Position numbers and translations under genes: made by a program | Origin: CAZIWX01 sp964543125 | Lineage (GTDB): Bacteria > Fidelibacterota > UBA8477 | NCBI GenBank assembly: GCA_964543125.1 | Contig: CAZIWX010000051.1 | Span: 1 to 18,058, forward strand | Reading direction: 5' to 3' | Length of the DNA: 18,058 bases | Notes under the pieces: generated by a model | Database searches by the model: none | The model's input: only the letters and a program-made list of their open reading frames with translations | What the model was told of the DNA's origin: nothing | Part shown: piece by piece, positions 15,357-18,058 of the stretch | Position numbering within the stretch: the stretch's first letter is position 1 | How the letters are laid out: every line of letters begins with the position of its first letter

Positions 15357-15519
15357 GCCACCTGAGCCGGAAAGCGGATTTTTTTCATACTCCGGTTCCC
15401 TTCCGGGCTTCAATCCAGGATATAATTTTATTACATTACACTTATCATGACCAGCCACCCACTCTATGGTAAAGCGTTAAAATTCAAGCCGGCCGAGAAG
15501 TTCCGCTCCTGGAAAGACC

Positions 15520-16116
15520 GTGGATCCGCGTGAATTCGGGCCGCCCTTCGAGGCGAAGCCCTTTTGTGCCGTGATGGCAGCCTCGCCGCAAGGGTTGGCC
15601 GACGCCAAACTGGAGCTGTCAGCCGCATTAGGTCCGGTTAGCCAGGCTACCCAAATCTACACTGTTGACTTATTCACCCACTATTACCAGGGTGAAATGG
15701 GTACAAATTTACGGAAACAATTCCTGGTATTCAGGGATCTGCGGCCGGTGTCCACCCTGAATCAATTAAAATTCCAGACCGCGGATATTGAAGATCGATT
15801 CCGCCGGGCCGGCCGGCGAACAGTCAACCTGGATCCGGGCTACCTGACGTTGGACAAATTGGTGCTTTATACGACTAAAAATTTCACCCACCGCCTCTTT
15901 CTGGAACGGGGACTTTTTGCCGAAATTACCCTGGTCTACGCCCGTAATAGCTGGCGTACGCAAACCTGGACCTACCCCGACTACCAAACGCCCGCCGCGC
16001 TCCATTTTTTTACTACGGCCCGGAAGGAATTATATAAACAGCTTAAGGACACCGGTTCATTACCCAACTTTAGCCTAAACAACCCGTCAACACCTGAGAA
16101 AGGTTCCGTAACATGA
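15520..16116 (+). CDS. DUF4416 family protein
   Basis: The product has 198 residues from a GTG start; an in-frame TAA at 15478 and the absence of any other start codon between make this the first possible start, though its ribosome site is poor. I recognise DUF4416 from KPFCAVMAASPQG at the N-terminus, VDLFTHYYQGEMGTNLRKQF, FRRAGRRTVNLDPGYLTLDK, YTTKNFTHRLFLERGLFAEITLVY and WTYPDYQTP near the C-terminus. There is no signal peptide or membrane segment, so it is cytosolic. The function of the family is unknown; the conserved NLDPGYLTLDKLVL and the HR/E residues after it look like a binding or active site. Its stop overlaps the ATG of the PhoH-like gene (ATGA, 16113-16116), so the two are translated together and may work together. 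Confidence 0.88.
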   Translation: MDPREFGPPFEAKPFCAVMAASPQGLADAKLELSAALGPVSQATQIYTVDLFTHYYQGEMGTNLRKQFLVFRDLRPVSTLNQLKFQTADIEDRFRRAGRRTVNLDPGYLTLDKLVLYTTKNFTHRLFLERGLFAEITLVYARNSWRTQTWTYPDYQTPAALHFFTTARKELYKQLKDTGSLPNFSLNNPSTPEKGSVT

Positions 16117-17432
16117 AAAAAATATTCGTGCTGGACACCAATGTCATCCTCCATGACAGCGGTTGTATTTATCAATTTGAAGATAACGATGTGGTGATTC
16201 CCATTGTGGTTCTGGAAGAACTGGACCGATTTAAAAAAGGAAACGATTCGGTGAATTTTCAAGCGCGTGAATTTGTGCGGGAACTGGATAAACTTACGGG
16301 AGATTCCCTCTTTAATGGCGGGATCAAGCTCACCCAGGAAGGTGGAATGTTGCGGGTGTTGGTGGGCAACTTCAGGATACCCGCCGTTCAGGAAGCATTC
16401 CGGGAAGACACAGCCGATCATCGTATTCTGTCCGCGGCCCTGGCCTTATCCCGGTCTGAAAAAAAGTGCAAAGTCATTCTGGTAACCAAAGATGTGAACC
16501 TGCGCATGAAAGCCAAGTCCCTGGGGGTGTCGGCCCAGGATTATTTTACGGACAAAATTAAAAATATTGATGAGTTGTACACCGGAAAATCCGTCCTGGA
16601 ACCAGTTCCGTCCAAACAAATCGACAAGCTGTATGAAGAACCTTACCAAATTCCCTGCATTTCGGTTGGGATTGCGGACAAACCTTATCCCTGGCAGCAC
16701 TTTATCCTGAAAAATGGTCAGAAATCAGCTTTGGCGGTTTACAATCCGGGCGCCGAGGCCCTGGTGCGCACCGAGAAAAAACCTAACTATGGCATCATGC
16801 CGCGCAACGCCGAGCAACTCTTTGCACTGGATTTACTCAACAATCCGGAAATTCTGCTGGTCACCCTATCCGGTAAAGCCGGGACCGGCAAAACCCTGCT
16901 GGCGCTGGCGGCCGCCATGGAACAGCGCCAAAACTTTCGTCAAATCTATTTAGCGCGTCCGGTGGTGCCCTTAAGTAATAAAGACATCGGCTATCTGCCG
17001 GGCGACATCAAATCCAAACTCGACCCGTATCTGCAACCCCTGTGGGATAATCTAAAGGTCATTCAAAACCAGTTTCTCCACGACAAGGGTGAGTTTGATA
17101 AGATCAACACCATGGTGGATGACGAAAAATTGGTGATTTCACCACTGACTTATATTCGGGGCCGCAGTCTGCAAAAAATCTTCTTTATCGTGGATGAAGC
17201 TCAAAACCTCACGCCCCACGAGGTAAAAACCATCATTACCCGGGCCGGAGAGGGTACTAAAGTCGTCTTCACCGGGGATATCTATCAGATCGATCATCCC
17301 TTCCTGGACAGTCAATCAAACGGACTTTCCTATCTCATTGATCGGTTCAAAGGTCAGCGGGTCTATGGCCACATCAATCTTGAAAAGGGCGAACGCTCCG
17401 AATTAGCCGAACTGGCATCGAATCTATTGTGA
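16113..17432 (+). CDS. PIN-domain / PhoH-type ATPase (PhoH2-like RNA helicase-nuclease)
   Basis: The product has 439 residues, the normal length for two-domain PhoH proteins. The PIN nuclease domain is at about 3-150, with acidic residues Asp8 (VLDTNVIL), Glu36 (VLEELDRF), Asp102 (TADHRIL) and Asp127 (VTKDVNL) placed as in active PIN domains. A linker follows, then the PhoH ATPase at about 225-439: Walker A GKAGTGKT (254-261), ARPVVPLSNKDIGYLPGD, Walker B FFIVDEAQN (357-365), VVFTGDIYQID and the end motif LEKGERSELAELASNLL. Mycobacterial PhoH2 with this architecture unwinds and cuts RNA using ATP; that activity is inferred here. AAAGG lies nine bases before the ATG, which overlaps the DUF4416 stop. 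It is cytosolic. It should not be confused with single-domain PhoH or with the phosphate regulon. Confidence 0.94.
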   Translation: MKKIFVLDTNVILHDSGCIYQFEDNDVVIPIVVLEELDRFKKGNDSVNFQAREFVRELDKLTGDSLFNGGIKLTQEGGMLRVLVGNFRIPAVQEAFREDTADHRILSAALALSRSEKKCKVILVTKDVNLRMKAKSLGVSAQDYFTDKIKNIDELYTGKSVLEPVPSKQIDKLYEEPYQIPCISVGIADKPYPWQHFILKNGQKSALAVYNPGAEALVRTEKKPNYGIMPRNAEQLFALDLLNNPEILLVTLSGKAGTGKTLLALAAAMEQRQNFRQIYLARPVVPLSNKDIGYLPGDIKSKLDPYLQPLWDNLKVIQNQFLHDKGEFDKINTMVDDEKLVISPLTYIRGRSLQKIFFIVDEAQNLTPHEVKTIITRAGEGTKVVFTGDIYQIDHPFLDSQSNGLSYLIDRFKGQRVYGHINLEKGERSELAELASNLL

Positions 17433-17460
17433 GGATAGCGAGGGTGGTAGATTGGGATTT

Positions 17461-17477
17461 AGGCTTTTTTAAAGCCT
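17461..17477. terminator. Hairpin between convergent PhoH and ogt genes
   Basis: AGGCTTT (17461-17467) and AAAGCCT (17471-17477) form a perfect 7-bp stem with loop TTT, 29 bases after the PhoH stop and touching the ogt stop codon. It reads as a stem on both strands and could end transcription from either side, although the only T-run is inside the stem-loop. Confidence 0.5.
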
Positions 17478-17995
17478 TACCGTTTTGCGTGGCTTCGTTC
17501 AAAATCAAGTAAAGCGGTTTTTAATTTCAAGCCACCCGCATAGCCGCCCAGGCCACCATTTGACGCAACCACCCGGTGACACGGTACGATGATGGGAATC
17601 GGATTCCGATGATTGACATTGCCCACGGCCCGGTACGCTTTAGGACGCTTTACCATGGCGGCCACCTCCGCGTAACTGCGTGTTTCCCCGTAGGGTATCG
17701 TTTCCAGTTTGGACCAAACCTGGCGTTGAAATTCAGTTCCTTTCGGAGCCAGCCGCAGGTCAAATTGCCGGCGCTGCCCGGCAAAATATTCTTTCAGTTG
17801 TTTTACCGCGTTTATATTGGCGTTCCGGTCGGCAATGATCTCGGCCTCCGGGAAACTTTTCTTTAAATAGCTAATTAGACGCTGTTCGGAATTCCCTCGA
17901 AAATTCAATGCGCAGACGCCATCGCTGCCGGAAGCAATATAAACCGGACCCACCGGGCTTGGTAATCCGGTGTATCGAATAACCTGAGTTGTCAT
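17477..17995 (-). CDS. ogt: Methylated-DNA-protein-cysteine methyltransferase (O6-alkylguanine repair)
   Basis: I start at the second of two close ATGs (17995), because AGGAG lies seven bases before it and only one base before the first (18001). The protein has 172 residues, MTTQVIRYTGLPSPVGPVYI onward. The active-site motif IVPCHRVV gives Cys139, which takes the methyl group from O6-methylguanine and is used up. FQRQVWSKLETIPYGETRSYAEVA (DNA-binding helix-turn-helix with the Tyr flip residue), RAVGNVNHRNPIPI and GLGGYAGGLKLKTALLDFE are all typical of the Ogt/MGMT C-terminal domain. The N-terminal ribonuclease-like domain is present, but there is no AdaA zinc domain, so this is the stand-alone repair enzyme and not Ada. 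It is cytosolic and converges on the PhoH gene. Confidence 0.96.
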   Translation of the reverse strand: MTTQVIRYTGLPSPVGPVYIASGSDGVCALNFRGNSEQRLISYLKKSFPEAEIIADRNANINAVKQLKEYFAGQRRQFDLRLAPKGTEFQRQVWSKLETIPYGETRSYAEVAAMVKRPKAYRAVGNVNHRNPIPIIVPCHRVVASNGGLGGYAGGLKLKTALLDFERSHAKR

Positions 17996-18002
17996 ATTCA
18001 TT

Positions 18003-18007
18003 CTCCT
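18003..18007 (-). promoter_or_regulatory. Ribosome binding site that picks the second ogt ATG
   Basis: AGGAG lies seven bases before the ATG at 17995 and one base before the ATG at 18001, so translation should begin at 17995. The 51 bases beyond it to the window edge end in stop codons in all three minus-strand frames and may hold the end of an upstream gene, but no frame can be chosen. Confidence 0.65.
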
Positions 18008-18058
18008 AAAAAAAACCGATCAGGCGGGTGACCGGGTTTGCCGCCGGCGAAGTTCGAT

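Larger units (their letters stand above)
15213..15519. other. Divergent intergenic region between the HD-GYP gene and the DUF4416-PhoH operon
   Basis: These 307 bases must serve both directions. Toward HD-GYP there is a candidate TTGATT, 18 bases, TTTATT promoter. Toward DUF4416 a perfect TTGACA (15346-15351) lacks a -10 at the right distance, and a perfect TATAAT (15421-15426) lacks a -35, so no complete promoter can be called. A 72-codon open frame in the middle shows no protein-like features. Confidence 0.5.

Noticed and set aside
15520..17432. DUF4416-PhoH as a toxin-antitoxin pair
   Set aside because: The upstream partner is a 198-residue conserved protein unrelated to the small PhoAT antitoxin, and this chromosomal setting gives no sign of mobility; coupling alone is not enough to call a toxin system.
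18008..18058. Possible 3' end of a gene upstream of ogt at the right edge
   Set aside because: All three minus-strand frames are short and end in stops, so none can be preferred from about 50 bases.

Overview
The window looks like chromosomal DNA from an uncultured or little-studied member of the FCB group (Calditrichota, KSB1 or a relative). This rests mainly on the C-terminal tail of the 1517-residue exported protein, which has the FlgD-like fold and 'NYPNPFNP ... KKLMLLK' pattern of Por/type IX secretion cargo in those phyla. Clear AGGAG-type ribosome binding sites, moderate GC and many genes for envelope or exported proteins fit. The lineage is inference; no rRNA, tRNA, CRISPR array, insertion sequence or phage gene was found.

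Layout. Positions 1-6666 carry minus-strand genes. Read in transcription order they are: a YegS/sphingosine-kinase-like lipid kinase overlapping a PlsC acyltransferase by 4 bp; an exported alpha/beta hydrolase of the homoserine-acetyltransferase type; a DUF2807 (head GIN) beta-helix lipoprotein; an M61 peptidase with a PDZ domain; a small membrane protein; and the start of a short-chain dehydrogenase/reductase (SDR) broken by a one-base frameshift. A plus-strand zinc amidase with a TPR-like tail (6971-8290) diverges from the lipid kinase. It converges on the giant exported protein (13101-8548), which has a glycosidase-like front, a glutaminase-fold domain, FN3 and cadherin-like modules and a sorting tail. 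Upstream of that, also on the minus strand, is a GAF + HD-GYP protein, probably a c-di-GMP phosphodiesterase. From the same divergent region a plus-strand two-gene operon, DUF4416 then PIN-PhoH ATPase, runs rightward and converges on an O6-methylguanine methyltransferase gene at the right edge.

How the genes relate. The kinase/PlsC pair is a credible phospholipid unit, since both enzymes can lead to phosphatidic acid. The amidase, peptidase, beta-helix lipoprotein, exported hydrolase and giant protein all act outside the cytoplasm but are separately spaced, so no single pathway is implied. DUF4416-PhoH is translationally coupled. I found no clear new defence or mobile system. The best leads are a lysine-rich insert inside the giant secreted protein, the relocated MetX-type enzyme, the DUF4416-PhoH coupling, a coiled-coil-like insert in the HD-GYP domain, and a pair of related intergenic hairpin elements.
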